A DNA stretch of 64,000 bases, taken from positions 152,691-216,690 of the forward strand of contig NW_006499799.1 in NCBI RefSeq assembly GCF_000471905.2. Reading direction: 5' to 3'. The position numbers and the translations under genes are program-made. This stretch comes from Amborella trichopoda (Eukaryota > Streptophyta > Magnoliopsida > Amborellales > Amborellaceae). The notes under the pieces are model-generated. The model did not search any database. It was given only the letters and a program-made list of their open reading frames with translations, and was not told the origin of the DNA. Every line of letters begins with the position of its first letter. The first letter of the stretch is position 1. Below are positions 21,934 through 32,585 of the stretch, piece after piece.

Positions 21934-22888
21934 CTTCGGGCGAGAACTTAACCCATTCTATAAGAGTTGGGAGTTCATCCTCATAGAAATGAAATAATTG
22001 ATCATTTGCTCCGATGCAAACCACTCCATTCTTTGCTTTTGATGATGTTTTTGAAGAATCAGATCTGTTGATTGATTAGTAGTCTCTGTGTATGGACTCT
22101 TCTGAAGCAAGAAAACATCAAGGATTTGAGGAATGACACAATATGAATTTCTTCAGAACCTTGCAAATCATTCCTATAGCAAATCATTCCTATATTATAC
22201 TTTTACTCTCTAAAGTCTAAATAAAGTTTAAACTGCGATGAGATAATTGATTTGGATATGCACACAAATCCAGGATTTCTGCTTTTCTGACCTGAGACAT
22301 TCATAATGAATCTTTTGTTTGAATGAGCCTTTTTTTCTTTTCTAAATTCATTGAAGAGGTTCTATTTGATTAATTCAATAAGTTACTCCCCCCTTTGTCT
22401 GTTCAATACTTATTTTCTTATGAATCCAAAGGGGTTCCGATAAACCTGCATTTAATAGTTAACGAACAGGATTAAGAATCATTCTTATTTCAACACAATG
22501 AAGGATCAGACGATTGATTTCGTAGAAGATTAGGGAGACTAATAATGATTCTTAGAATCACTTGTTCCTTTCATTTATCCCTTGTATCCTCCTCCCCTCA
22601 CTGTCTATTGGATATAGAATAGAAAGAAAGTAGTGAGACATTCCATAGCGTTTACAATGTCGCAGGCAATAGGAGACCCGGCATAGTCACAACATTCCTA
22701 TTTTGATTGAATCAAATCACCTTCTTCCGGAATGCTATTACTAATAATGGTAATGAGATAGTGGGATACAAGTAATTCTCGATATCCTGCAGAACCAGCA
22801 AAAGGCTTTCCATGATTTTTTTTAATCATACATGATTCAATCATAATTCAGCTCTTTTTACCAACTCGATGTTGAGGAATCCTTGGAT
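21934..22888. other. psbJ-petA spacer of plastid origin
   Basis: About 1 kb of AT-rich spacer between psbJ and petA as in plastomes. I see no gene or strong structure beyond the stem-loop at its left edge. Confidence 0.65.
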
Positions 22889-23147
22889 CTATAAATTCAT
22901 TTCAGCCAATTAAACGTTCTCAAACTGTTTCTTTTTAAGAACCAAAAATATTTGTGCCAGAATAACAGATGCCAACAAGAAAAAAAGACCCTAGATACGT
23001 AATGGATCTTGAAGTACTATTTTTGTATACCCCTGACCAAATCCACCCACCCACATTGGGGTTACTCATTAATGGTGGATCAAGTTTGATAGATTCACCT
23101 TCGGAAACAAGAAGTTCCAGTCCTGGAGGGAAATTTCTAGCAACTAA
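22889..23147 (-). pseudogene. petA: petA 3' end (cytochrome f), truncated
   Basis: On the minus strand [20 protein letters not shown] is followed by [12 protein letters not shown], then by frameshifted remains of the C-terminal membrane anchor, to a stop at 22,889-22,891. This is the last 80 or so codons of petA. The N-terminal haem domain is absent: homology ends abruptly at 23,147, where Tekay LTR sequence starts. Confidence 0.88.
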
Positions 23148-25168
23148 GGCTCACTTTGTATTGAGCTATTGACCCATCAAATGGCACCTAAATTTCTTCA
23201 AATCACTGTTTTTGTAAAGAAATGTGTATTAGCTCAAGGTTTCATGTTTGAGGCATCCGGAAACTTCCCTTACATCGGGAGCTATGCCATTGCTATGAGG
23301 GGCATGTCATTGTTACTTGTTACAGCATCATTGTATGACCATGCGGCACTAAGTTATCTTGATATATGATAAATGTGCAATGCCATATGATAAATTCCAT
23401 GAGAATGCCATAAATATATGTGAATGATGCCGTGTAAACTGCAATTTGTGAGAAAAAGGGGCCACGAGCACGATAATGATGAAATGAATTAACAATGAAT
23501 GCCAAATGCTACTGAGAAAGCTTATGTGTAAATGCCTTATAATAGCTTATGAAATGCATGTCTTTTGCTAAATGCTATGACGTTTTGATGAAGTATGATT
23601 CATCTGTTTTGAGGTAATGAATTGCCACTATTTATATTAATATTGGCCACTACACGGTGGGACACTCACCGGTAGTGGATGCTACTATGATATTGCTAGC
23701 TACGCGATGGAACACTCATCGGTAGTTAGGAAAGAGATGCCGACATATCCCCTAACCTTCATAATGATAGGAATGCATTAAGGGAGAGGATAAAGGGTCA
23801 CACCTTAGATTTATGAAATGATATGTGATTGATGCCTTGCAAGGTAAGGGCCAATCGAAACCCCAATGCGCGCTGAAGACTGTGTGAGTGTGTTGAGGGT
23901 ATTATAAAGTGGATACCCCACTTGTCACTACCCTCCGTTCTGCATGATGGTAGAGATCTTAAGCAATGGGATTGCTTAGCCTGATGGATAGGGCCTCTGT
24001 TGCAGGAGTAGGTGATTTAGAGAGTGCGTGGGTATTGATTGGATTTCTTTATAAGGAATGTTTAGCATGATAATAATGGAATGCTCTATGATTTCATTAA
24101 TTGAAGGCTCTGATCACACTAATTTAGTGATGACTGCCGCTCAAATGAAACGTTCATGTTCGTTGTCTTGACTTGATATGAATTTATGCTAAATTATGAC
24201 TTTATGTTGATAAACTATGTTGTTGTCACATATGGATAGAACCACCATAGATGCATAACACTAGCCTTGTTTACTGGGTTGTATAGCTCATCTCATTATC
24301 TCTCCTCTCCTTATAGATTGATACCGACAGGTACAAGGCTGGAAGTTCTTGTTTGGCTGCTGGAAGACAAAGCTACTGTTCTTAAAGAAGGTTCTTGGAC
24401 CTTGTTTATGTCTGGGCTGTTTGGCCTTGGTTTTGTTTTGTTCTTGGTGGATATATGTAATTTTGGGTGTAGATGCCCCGAACTAAATGTAATATTTTGA
24501 AAGATTTATATATTATGAATTTTAGTGTGCGAAGTTTTTCCTTACTCTTCTACTAGTTAAGCTTGTCGCTTTAGCTCTCTTCCCTGGTTTTCTCGATTTC
24601 TGAATATAAAGGCATTGAGTCCACTCTTACCTGAGTGACAAATGACATGTTGAGGAACTTCACTTGATATATTGTGAACGTATATATATGCATACTGTTA
24701 TCAATGTTATGCTTGACGAAATACAATGGTGTAGATCTGCTTACTGGGCTTTTAGTTCATTCCATCTTATTTACATAACTATAAAGTGAAGAGTGGTGGC
24801 ATCCGTGCTAAAGGTGGGTGGCCATTTGGAGATCGAAGTTTAAAAATTGGAAAGTCGTCCTCCGAAGACTTTCATAGTATGTTTTGGTGGTCTCAGCAAT
24901 ATGACGAACATTTCATTTTGTATATTTTGAGCCAGCAGTGCCTTGAAGTAATTGTAAAGACTTTTTGATATTGAATGAATGAGATGGTTATACTTTTGAA
25001 TTGATATTTGTCTATTGAATGGGTCTATTCTAGTTTTCTTTTGTGGTCTACTATTGATTCCGTGTTTTCATGCATTGAGCCACTCCCACCTAAGTGACGT
25101 TTGTGACCTCCAGTCGCGATCCCACTATTTGTCACCCTCCGATAGGGTCAGAGGGTAGGGTCGTGACA
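23148..25168 (+). mobile_element. 5' LTR of Tekay/del-like element, truncated
   Basis: It matches the 3' LTR (29,551-32,585) in several blocks: 23,180-23,260 with 30,860-30,960, 23,900-24,010 with 31,810-31,930, and 24,700-25,168 with 32,090-32,585. It ends GTCGTGACA at 25,168, just before the primer site. The first kilobase of the LTR is missing, replaced by plastid DNA. A segment at 24,240-24,650 (TTTACTGGGTTGTATAGCTC through GGCATTGAGTCCACTC) repeats in diverged form at 24,735-25,100, so this copy carries an internal duplication that the 3' LTR lacks. Confidence 0.82.
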
Positions 25169-25172
25169 GTTA

Positions 25173-25184
25173 TGATATCAGAGC
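25173..25184 (+). promoter_or_regulatory. Primer-binding site, initiator tRNA-Met type
   Basis: TGATATCAGAGC lies four bases after the LTR. It is one change from TGGTATCAGAGC, the common plant site complementary to the 3' end of initiator tRNA-Met. Confidence 0.8.
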
Positions 25185-25281
25185 AGCCAGGATATGATTC
25201 TTAGGCTAGGGAGTATTAAGAGTGTTTGTAGGATAGTTCTTTGATAGGCTAGTAACTGGTTGTTTATGTTTTAGGTTGGAG

Positions 25282-26337
25282 ATGCTAAGGACTTGTACCA
25301 ACCATGGGAGTTCAAGTAACGGGAACACTGAGGCCTTCAGTGAACTCTTCAGAGCTTCGGAGGCCATGACACAAATGATAAGAGAAGTTATGCCAGCCCC
25401 GTCTACCCCTGCCTCTGATATTCATGATAGTAATCTGATAGAAAGGTTGAGGAGGCTGGCACCTCCAAACTTTATAGGGCATGGGGGAGTAAAAAAGGCT
25501 AAGAGATGGAGAAGGCAGATAGAAAAGATCTTTGAAGTTCTAAATTGCATTGACGAGCAGAAAGTTAGGCTGGGTACCTTTATGTTCAAAGGAGAAGCTG
25601 AGCAATGGTGGAGCTCAGTAAAATAGTCACGAGAAGGGTCAGGAGTTGTGACTACTTGGGAGAATTTTTTAGAAGTCATTTATGAGAAATACTTCCCCAA
25701 CTCTGCTAGGGAAAGGAAAGACATAGAATTGATAGAGCTGCAACAGAGGAATACGTCCGTTGAGCAATATGCAACAAAGTTTGTTGAACTCTCTAGATAT
25801 GTGCCGCATATTATTAGTTCTGAGGCACGAAAGGAAAGTAAATTTGAGAGGGGCTGTCAACCTGATATAAGGAGAAGGATTTTCACAGAAAACCTGAACA
25901 CCTTCTCCCCGCTGGTGGACCTGGCCCTAAAGATGGAGAGAGATGATGACGAATTTTGGGCAAGAAGAGATGGAGGTTTGGGTGTCGCCCAGTCTGGGAG
26001 TTTTAATAAGAAGGTACGACCACCTCCAAGGAGAGAGTTGAAGGGGAGAAACAATCAAGGTAGTGTCAGAATCCTAGGGATTGTTCCAAGTGATGTGAGG
26101 GGCAATGAACGTCTAGTCTTCCCTCACTGTGGATTGGGGAATCGTACGGCGGCTGAATGCTTCAGAAAGACCAACACCTGCTTTCAGTGCGACAAACTGG
26201 GCCATCTTATGAAAGATTGTCCCATCAGGGGATCAGAGGACCGACCGAGGACTCAAGGGCAGGTGTTCACTCTAACAGAGCAAGAGGCTAAGGTGTCAAA
26301 CTGTGATTTGAGGTACGTTTTCTATATGCGGAATTGA
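25282..26337 (+). pseudogene. Tekay/del-type gag, single internal stop
   Basis: One frame from ATG at 25,282 to 26,337, broken only by TAG at 25,624-25,626. It holds [64 protein letters not shown] and VEQYATKFVELSRYVPH, the capsid pattern of the Tekay/del clade. A zinc knuckle follows at 26,179-26,220, C-x2-C-x4-H-x4-C in CFQCDKLGHLMKDC. About 350 codons, near the size of the gag part of these elements. Pol should follow in the same transcript. The stop and the decay of pol make it inactive. Confidence 0.85.
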
Positions 26338-26900
26338 AGCAAAAGTTTTAATTGTTTATGGATCATCCCATTCATTTGTTGCACCACACTTTGTATGTCG
26401 CTTGAATGTTAAGCCTGTACAACTTGTTTGGACTTTGGTAGTATGTACGCCTATGGGAGAATCAATATAAATTGATATAATGTATAAACAGTGTGGGGTT
26501 GTGATTGAAGGACATCTGTTACGTATAGATTTGATACTCTTAGATGTTCGAGACTTTGAAATTATTTTGGTTATGGATTAGTTGTCTACCCACTATGCCA
26601 CAGTGAATTGTTTTGATAAGACCGTAATTTTTAGCTGCCCAGGTCAACCTGAACTATGTTTTAAGGGAATTAAGGATGTTCCTCCTTTACACATCATTTC
26701 AGCCCTTCGTTCTCATTTGTTGGCCAAACGATGTGTGAGATACTTGGCTTATGTAGTAGAAAACCGAAATGTTCAGTCTAAATTAGAAGAGATACCGATG
26801 GTGAGAGAATATCTAGCAGTCTTCCCTGAAGAGTTAACTTCTTTACCCTGCCCGAGTTAGAGAGATTGAATTTGAAATAGAGGTGGCCCCTGGTACTACT
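26338..26900 (+). pseudogene. Aspartic protease region of the Tekay/del element
   Basis: Fragments KVLIVYGSSHSFVAPHFVCR (where DSGASHSF is expected, so the catalytic Asp is gone), LLDVRDFEIILVMD, LSTHYATVNCFDKTVIF and VREYLAVFPEELTSLP follow the order of Tekay protease and the linker to RT. Stops occur near 26,337, 26,404 and 26,580. The open frame 26,582-26,860 covers the C-terminal part only. Confidence 0.75.
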
Positions 26901-26923
26901 CCAATTTCTAAACCCCACATAGG

Positions 26924-28150
26924 ATGGCCCCAGCTGAGTTAAAGGAATTGAAAGAGAAATTACAGGAATTGTTGGCGAAGGGGTTCATTCGACCTAGTGT
27001 GTCATCATGGGGCACATCGATTTTATTTGTGAAGAAGAAAGATGGGTCTTTGAGGTTATGCAATGATTATAGACAGTTAAATCAGGTCACAGTAAAGAAT
27101 AAATACCCGTTGCCGTTGCCCATAATTAATGACTTATTAGATCAACTGCAAGCGGCCCAAGTATTTTCTAAGACCGAACTCCGATCTGAGCACCACCAAT
27201 TGCATGTTAAGGAAGAGGATATCTCCAAGACTGCATTCAAGACTCGTTATGGCCACTACGAGTTCTTAGTTTTTCCTTTTGGATTAACGAACACACCTGT
27301 TGTGTTTATGGATCTGATGAATAGAGTCTTTATTCCCTATCTGGATAACTCTGTAGTGGTCTTCATAGATGATATTTGGTGTACTCCAGCAATCAGACAG
27401 ATCATGAGAAACATTTAAGAATGGTCCTCTAGACTTTAAGGATGGAGAAATTATATGCTAAGCTGAATAAGATTGAATTATGGCTTCCAAGTGTGGCTTT
27501 CCTCAGACACATTATTTCCAAAGAGGGGATTATAGTTGATCCTTGTAAGATTGAGACTGTGCTTAAATGGGAAAGACTAATGAATGTATCTAAAGTCCGC
27601 AATTTCCTAGGACTGGCAGAGTATTACAGGCATTTGTAGAAGGATTTTTGAAGATAGCACTTCCCCTAACTAGCCTAACCCAAAAGGAAGTCAAGTTTGT
27701 GTGGTCAGATTGCTGTGAGAAGAGTTTTTAAGAGCTGAAAAAGAGATCAACTACGGCCCCAGTACTGACCTTGCCTGAGGGGAATGAAGACTTTATGATT
27801 TTTACTAATGCCTCACACAAAGGGCTTGGGTGTGTACTGATGTAACTGCCTATGCCTCTGGCAGTTAAAGCCGTACGAGTAGAACTATCCCACTCATGAT
27901 TTGGAATTGGTAGCCTTGGTTTTTGCCCTAAAACTTTGGAGACATTATTTGTATGAAACTCAATTTAAAGTGTTCACCGACCATAAGAGCCTCAAGTACT
28001 TATTTTCTCAGAAAGAATTGAATATGAGACAAAGAAGATGGATGGACTTGCTCAATGATTATGATTGTGCCATCAATTACCACCCGAGTAAGACTAATGT
28101 TGTGGTAGACGTTTTAAGTAGGAAGCCTATGGTGTCAATGGCTCACATGA
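26924..28150 (+). pseudogene. Reverse transcriptase and RNase H, Tekay/del-type
   Basis: RT motifs appear in order: [42 protein letters not shown], then [12 protein letters not shown] (SKIDLRSGYHQL expected, so the first catalytic Asp is Glu), FPFGLTNTP and FIDDI at 27,362-27,376 (the xxDD box). A one-base loss in a T run right after FIDDI breaks the frame. LHxNKIELW-type and FLRHIISKEGI segments follow in another frame to 27,639. RNase H is seen as IFTNASHKGLGCVL (FTDAS expected, catalytic Asp lost), then ELVALVFALKLWRHYLY and FTDHKSLKYLFSQKELNMRQ to about 28,140. It is clearly dead. Confidence 0.85.
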
Positions 28151-28308
28151 TGGTTCGAGAGATGAAGTTACTAGAAGATGTTATAGAATGGCACCCAACT
28201 CTGCCCCTTGATGATGGGAAAGGAATAATTTTCATGTATAAGAGTAGAACCGCATCTCTTTTAGCAAATTCAAGTAGCGCAAAAGGAGAAGTGCTTCTTC
28301 TAAAATAG

Positions 28309-29510
28309 CACTTCTAAAATACTATCAGAATATAAAAAGAATCTTTTGGTGGAATAACATGAAGAGAGAAGTAGCACAATTTGTTTCCAAGTGCTTGCCT
28401 TGTCAGCAAGTGAAGGCTGAGCATCAGAAACCTGCTGGACAGTTGGAACCCTTGCCTGTGCCCGAATGGAAGTGGGAGTACCTAACTATGGATTTCGTGT
28501 CTGGCTTACCAAGATCAAGTTTGGGACATGATAGTATTTGGGTTATTGTGGATCGACTCACTAAAGCTGCTCATTTCTTGTCAGTTCGTACTACTTATAC
28601 CATGGATAAATTAGCTCAACTATACGTCAAGGAGATAGTAAGATTGCATGGGGTGCCTGTTAGTATTGTGTCTGACAGAGACTCTAGATTTAATTCAAGG
28701 TTTTGGAACCGTCTACAGTTGGCCATGGGACCAGACTTACTTTCAGTACAGCTTTCCACCCCCAAACTGATGACAAGTCAGAAAGGACCATACAGACCCT
28801 GGAAGATACGTTGAGGACTTGTGTTTCAGATTTCAAGGGAAACTGAGAAAATCATCTGCCTCTGATAATTTTTTGTTATAACAATAGTTTCCAGGCCAGT
28901 ATCCGGATGGTACCTTTTGAGGCATTATATGGGAGGAAGTGCAGATCACCTATATGTTGGGACGAGGTTAGTGAAAGAAAACTTTTAGTGCCAGAGATTG
29001 TTCAAGTAACCTCAGAAAAGATTAGCTCAAGGCGGTCTAGAGTCGGCAAAAGAGCTATGCTGACAATCAGAGAAGGGACTTTGAATTTGAAGTGGATGAT
29101 CGGGTTTTCCTGAAGGTATTATCAACTAGGGGTATAATGAGGTTTGGTAAGAAAGGAAAACAGAGTCCATGGTTTATTGGACCCTTTGATATTTTAGAAA
29201 GGATTGGAGTCGTGGCATATTGTTGGGCCCTACTGCTTGAGTTGGCTAATATCCATAATGTGTTTCATGTGTTGTTATTGAAAAAGTATCAGCCCGATTT
29301 GTCCCACATTTTGGAGTATGAGCCAATCCCTATCAAGGAGGATTTAACTTATATAGAACAGCCTATTGCGATACTTGATAGAAGAATTCAGATTTGGCGT
29401 CACAACAAGATTCCTCTAGTCTAGGTTTTATGGCAGTATTATTCGAGGGAAGAATCAACATCAAAGCGAGAAGAAGAAATCCGAGCCTCGTACCCCCATT
29501 TGTTCGATTA
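28309..29510 (+). pseudogene. Integrase with C-terminal region, Tekay/del-type
   Basis: KCLPCQQVKAEHQKPAG is the C-x2-C half of the zinc finger; its His pair upstream is not readable. The catalytic core has LTMDFVSGLP (Asp 1), VSDRDSRFNSRFW (Asp 2) and, after a frameshift near 28,740, SERTIQTLEDTLR (Glu). [48 protein letters not shown] and [14 protein letters not shown] follow, typical of the clade's integrase C-terminus. Frames change at about 28,740, 28,846 (stop), 29,040 and 29,424. Confidence 0.85.
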
Positions 29511-29538
29511 ATGATTTTGAGGAAAAAATATTCTTTTT

Positions 29539-29550
29539 AAGGGGGGATGA
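29539..29550 (+). promoter_or_regulatory. Polypurine tract of the + Tekay/del element
   Basis: AAGGGGGGATGA directly before TGTAAGGATCC, the 3' LTR start. The - strand element has AAAGGGTGGATGA before TGTAAGCACC at the same position. Confidence 0.75.
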
Positions 29551-30054
29551 TGTAAGGATCCAAACTATCCCGGCCAGTTGAGTGCACGGCGAGATAAGTA
29601 GAGTGTTGGCCACGCGGAGATAGAAGTAGAGAAGAGTCACGCGGCAATGGGGGGCGGCAGTTTGAGTTGCGCGGCGACAGGTCACGTGGTGATGGTGTTC
29701 GTGGCGGAGCAGGAGAGGCAAATGATGGTAGGCGCGCGGTGATGGGAGAGTGCGGCAGAGCAAATGAGGCGTATGGCAATAGACGAGAAGGAGAAAAGGT
29801 GCACGGCAATAGAGGGTGTAACACTACATGCTCGCGTGAGCTGAAGGATGGGCAACGCCTTGTGGTCATTGCCGCCTGATGAAGGGACAAGGCGCAGCGC
29901 ATGGCTCTAGCGTGCATGAAGAGTGTTTGCCACTTGTCATGCTTTGGATGCCACTTGTCCAACCATTAGCGCCACTTGGCCATTGCCCCATCTCTTGATT
30001 ACTTAGTCACCCTTGCACCCACGTCACTCATTCTCCCTTCATCTCTCTCTCTCT

Positions 30055-30215
30055 NNNNNNNNNNNNNNNNNNNNNNNNNNNNNNNNNNNNNNNNNNNNNN
30101 NNNNNNNNNNNNNNNNNNNNNNNNNNNNNNNNNNNNNNNNNNNNNNNNNNNNNNNNNNNNNNNNNNNNNNNNNNNNNNNNNNNNNNNNNNNNNNNNNNNN
30201 NNNNNNNNNNNNNNN
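30055..30215. other. Assembly gap (161 N)
   Basis: Unknown bases follow a CTCTCTCT run and precede an ACGT-rich microsatellite. The gap length may be nominal. ORFs spanning it are not real. Confidence 1.
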
Positions 30216-30296
30216 CGTCTACGTACGTACGTACCGTACGTCGTACGTACGTACGTACGTACTCGTACTCTACGTCTACTCTACTACTCTACTCTA

Positions 30297-30384
<88 letters not shown>
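30216..30384. repeat. (ACGT)n then (CT)n microsatellite
   Basis: TACGTACGTACG runs (30,219-30,262), then a CTCTA/CTACT transition, then uninterrupted CT from about 30,303 to 30,384. CT also precedes the N gap, so the gap lies inside this simple repeat. Confidence 0.95.
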
Positions 30385-30387
<3 letters not shown>

Positions 30388-31286
30388 AAGGTTATGGAAT
30401 GTGTTCCTGAAACAAGTCATATGCTACTGTGAAATTCCAGAAATATGTGTGTTCTTTAAAAGAGACTTTTGAATAGATAAACGAGGTCCGATTGACCTAA
30501 AATCATTGCCATTGGAAAGATATACGAGTATAGTTAAATTTTCATTTTTTCCATCTGCCGAAATTCTTTACGAAAATGAAGTTATGTTTCAAATGGCGAG
30601 GGTATATCACTGTTGACTATTTCCTGCATTTTTCACTAATACCACTCTAGTCACTGGTTTTAACTAACCAAACGAATGAATTTTTGGCCAAACTACAGCC
30701 ATTTGAAAGATCTTTGGATGGGCTAAAATTTTCACGAGAAACTATTTTGAAGCTCTTCTTAGATTGAAAGTTTTACTCTATTTTATAAAGGTATGTCACT
30801 GTGGGCAGTGTTGATAAAATTCAGAACTATCACCTTGTTTGGAATGAATCTTTGAACCACCAAATGGAGTCAAAATACTTCAAATTTTCCTTTTTAGAAA
30901 GATATATGTCTTGGCTTAAACTTTGATTTGGAAACCGTCACAAGTTGCTTCACGGTACACAGCAGGGTGTCTATGTATGTGGCTGTCCACTGTACACAGC
31001 AAGGTGCAACTAGTAAACCCTCACCTCTTGGAACCTTTAAGAGGACAAATAGGGTCTAATTGTCTTCAAACCACCCCCATTTGAAAGATATGTATGCTTA
31101 ATACAAAATTTGTTTTGAAACCATCTTCAAACTCTAAATGGTCCAAAGGTTACAATCTTATTTGTAAGCATATGTCACTGCCCTTGATGGCAGGAAATTA
31201 AGTGGTGAGGATTGATTGAAATAATGTTACTGTTACTTTGATATTTTCACTGTGATACTGTTAAATGTGATGTGCGACTATCAAAT

Positions 31287-31550
31287 GTGATATGTGAATG
31301 GATACCTACTGTGTGAATGATGGAATCATGCTGCTTAGGTGATATGTGAATGGATATCTACTGTGTGAATGATGATATCATGCTTCTTATGTGATATGTG
31401 AATGGATACCTAGTGTGTGAATGATGGTATCATGCTTCTTATGTGATATGTGAATGGATACCTACTGTGTGAAAGATGGTATCATGTTGTTTATGTGATA
31501 TAAAATGGGCACCTACTGTGTGAATGATGGTGCTGGCAGCTGCCTGTTGG
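31287..31550 (+). repeat. 52-bp tandem array in the 3' LTR, five copies
   Basis: GTGATATGTGAATGGATACC starts at 31,287, 31,339, 31,391, 31,443 and (degraded) 31,495, exactly 52 bp apart. Copies differ at a few positions. A further partial CTACTGTGTGAATGAT copy occurs at 31,560. The array is not seen in the 5' LTR. Confidence 0.92.
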
Positions 31551-32585
31551 GAAGGGCAACTACTGTGTGAATGATAGTGTCAGCAGCTGCAATCTTCTCC
31601 TGACTCTCCATTATAGGACGAGGGTTAGGATGTGAGTCATTGGGAGGGTCGCCCCCCCCAGATTTATATGAGCACTACACATTGGGTCACCCAACAGTAA
31701 TGTAACTCTCTCGCCAAAAGGGCATAAGGAGAGGGTCGTGTCTTGCAAGGCCACTGCCTATCAAACACCCCAAAGCATATTGGGGATGTGTGTGTGTGTG
31801 TGTGTGTGTGAGGGCATTACGAAGTGGGACATCCACTTATCATTGTCCTCCCTCCCGAATGAGGGTAGAGATTTCAAGCAACAGGATTGGCTTAACCTGA
31901 GCGATGAGGCTTCCACTTCGGGAGTAGAGCCTTACTAGTTTTGTGACTGTGATTTGTTATCCTTACTGTTCTACTTTAAGTAAGATGATTGTGAATTATG
32001 TATTGTATATTGAACTGCTTTTATCATATTACTATTGAGCATGTTGAGGGACTGCACTTGATACCTTGTGAACGTATATACATACATATGTGCATTGCAT
32101 ACTGTTATCACTATTATGCTAGATGAAATACAATGGTGTAGATCTGCTTACTGGGCTTTTAGTTCATTCCATCTTATTTACATAACTGTAGAGTGAAGAG
32201 CGGTGGCATCCATGCTAAAAAGGTGGGCGGCCGTTTGGGAGTTGAACCTCGAAGTTTAGAAGTTGGAAAGCCATCCTCCGAAGACTTTCATAGTATGTTG
32301 TGGTGGTTTCAGCAATATGACAAACATTTCATTTTGTATATTTTGGGCCAGCAGTGCCTTGAAGGAATTGTAAAGACTTTTTGATATTGAATGAATGAGA
32401 TAGTTGTAATTTTGAATTGATATTTGTCTATTGAATGGATCTATTCTAGTTTCCTTTTGTGGTTTGCTCTTGATTCTGTGATTTCATGCGTTGAGCCACT
32501 CCCACTTGAGTGATGTTTGTGACCTTCAGTCGCGATCCCACACTTTGTCGCCCTCCGACAAGGGTTAGGGAGCGGTGTCGTGACA

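Larger units (their letters stand above)
29551..32585 (+). mobile_element. 3' LTR of Tekay/del-like element, with assembly gap
   Basis: From TGTAAGGATCC after the polypurine tract to GTCGTGACA at 32,585, about 3.0 kb including the gap. It contains a gap with microsatellites (30,055-30,384), a 52-bp tandem array (31,287-31,550), a (TG)n run at about 31,787-31,810 and a 3' part nearly colinear with 24,700-25,168. The two LTRs are visibly diverged, so the insertion is old or they come from different copies. Confidence 0.85.

Noticed and set aside
29976-30432. ORFs spanning the N gap
   Set aside because: They translate unknown bases and CT/ACGT microsatellite; no evidence of coding.
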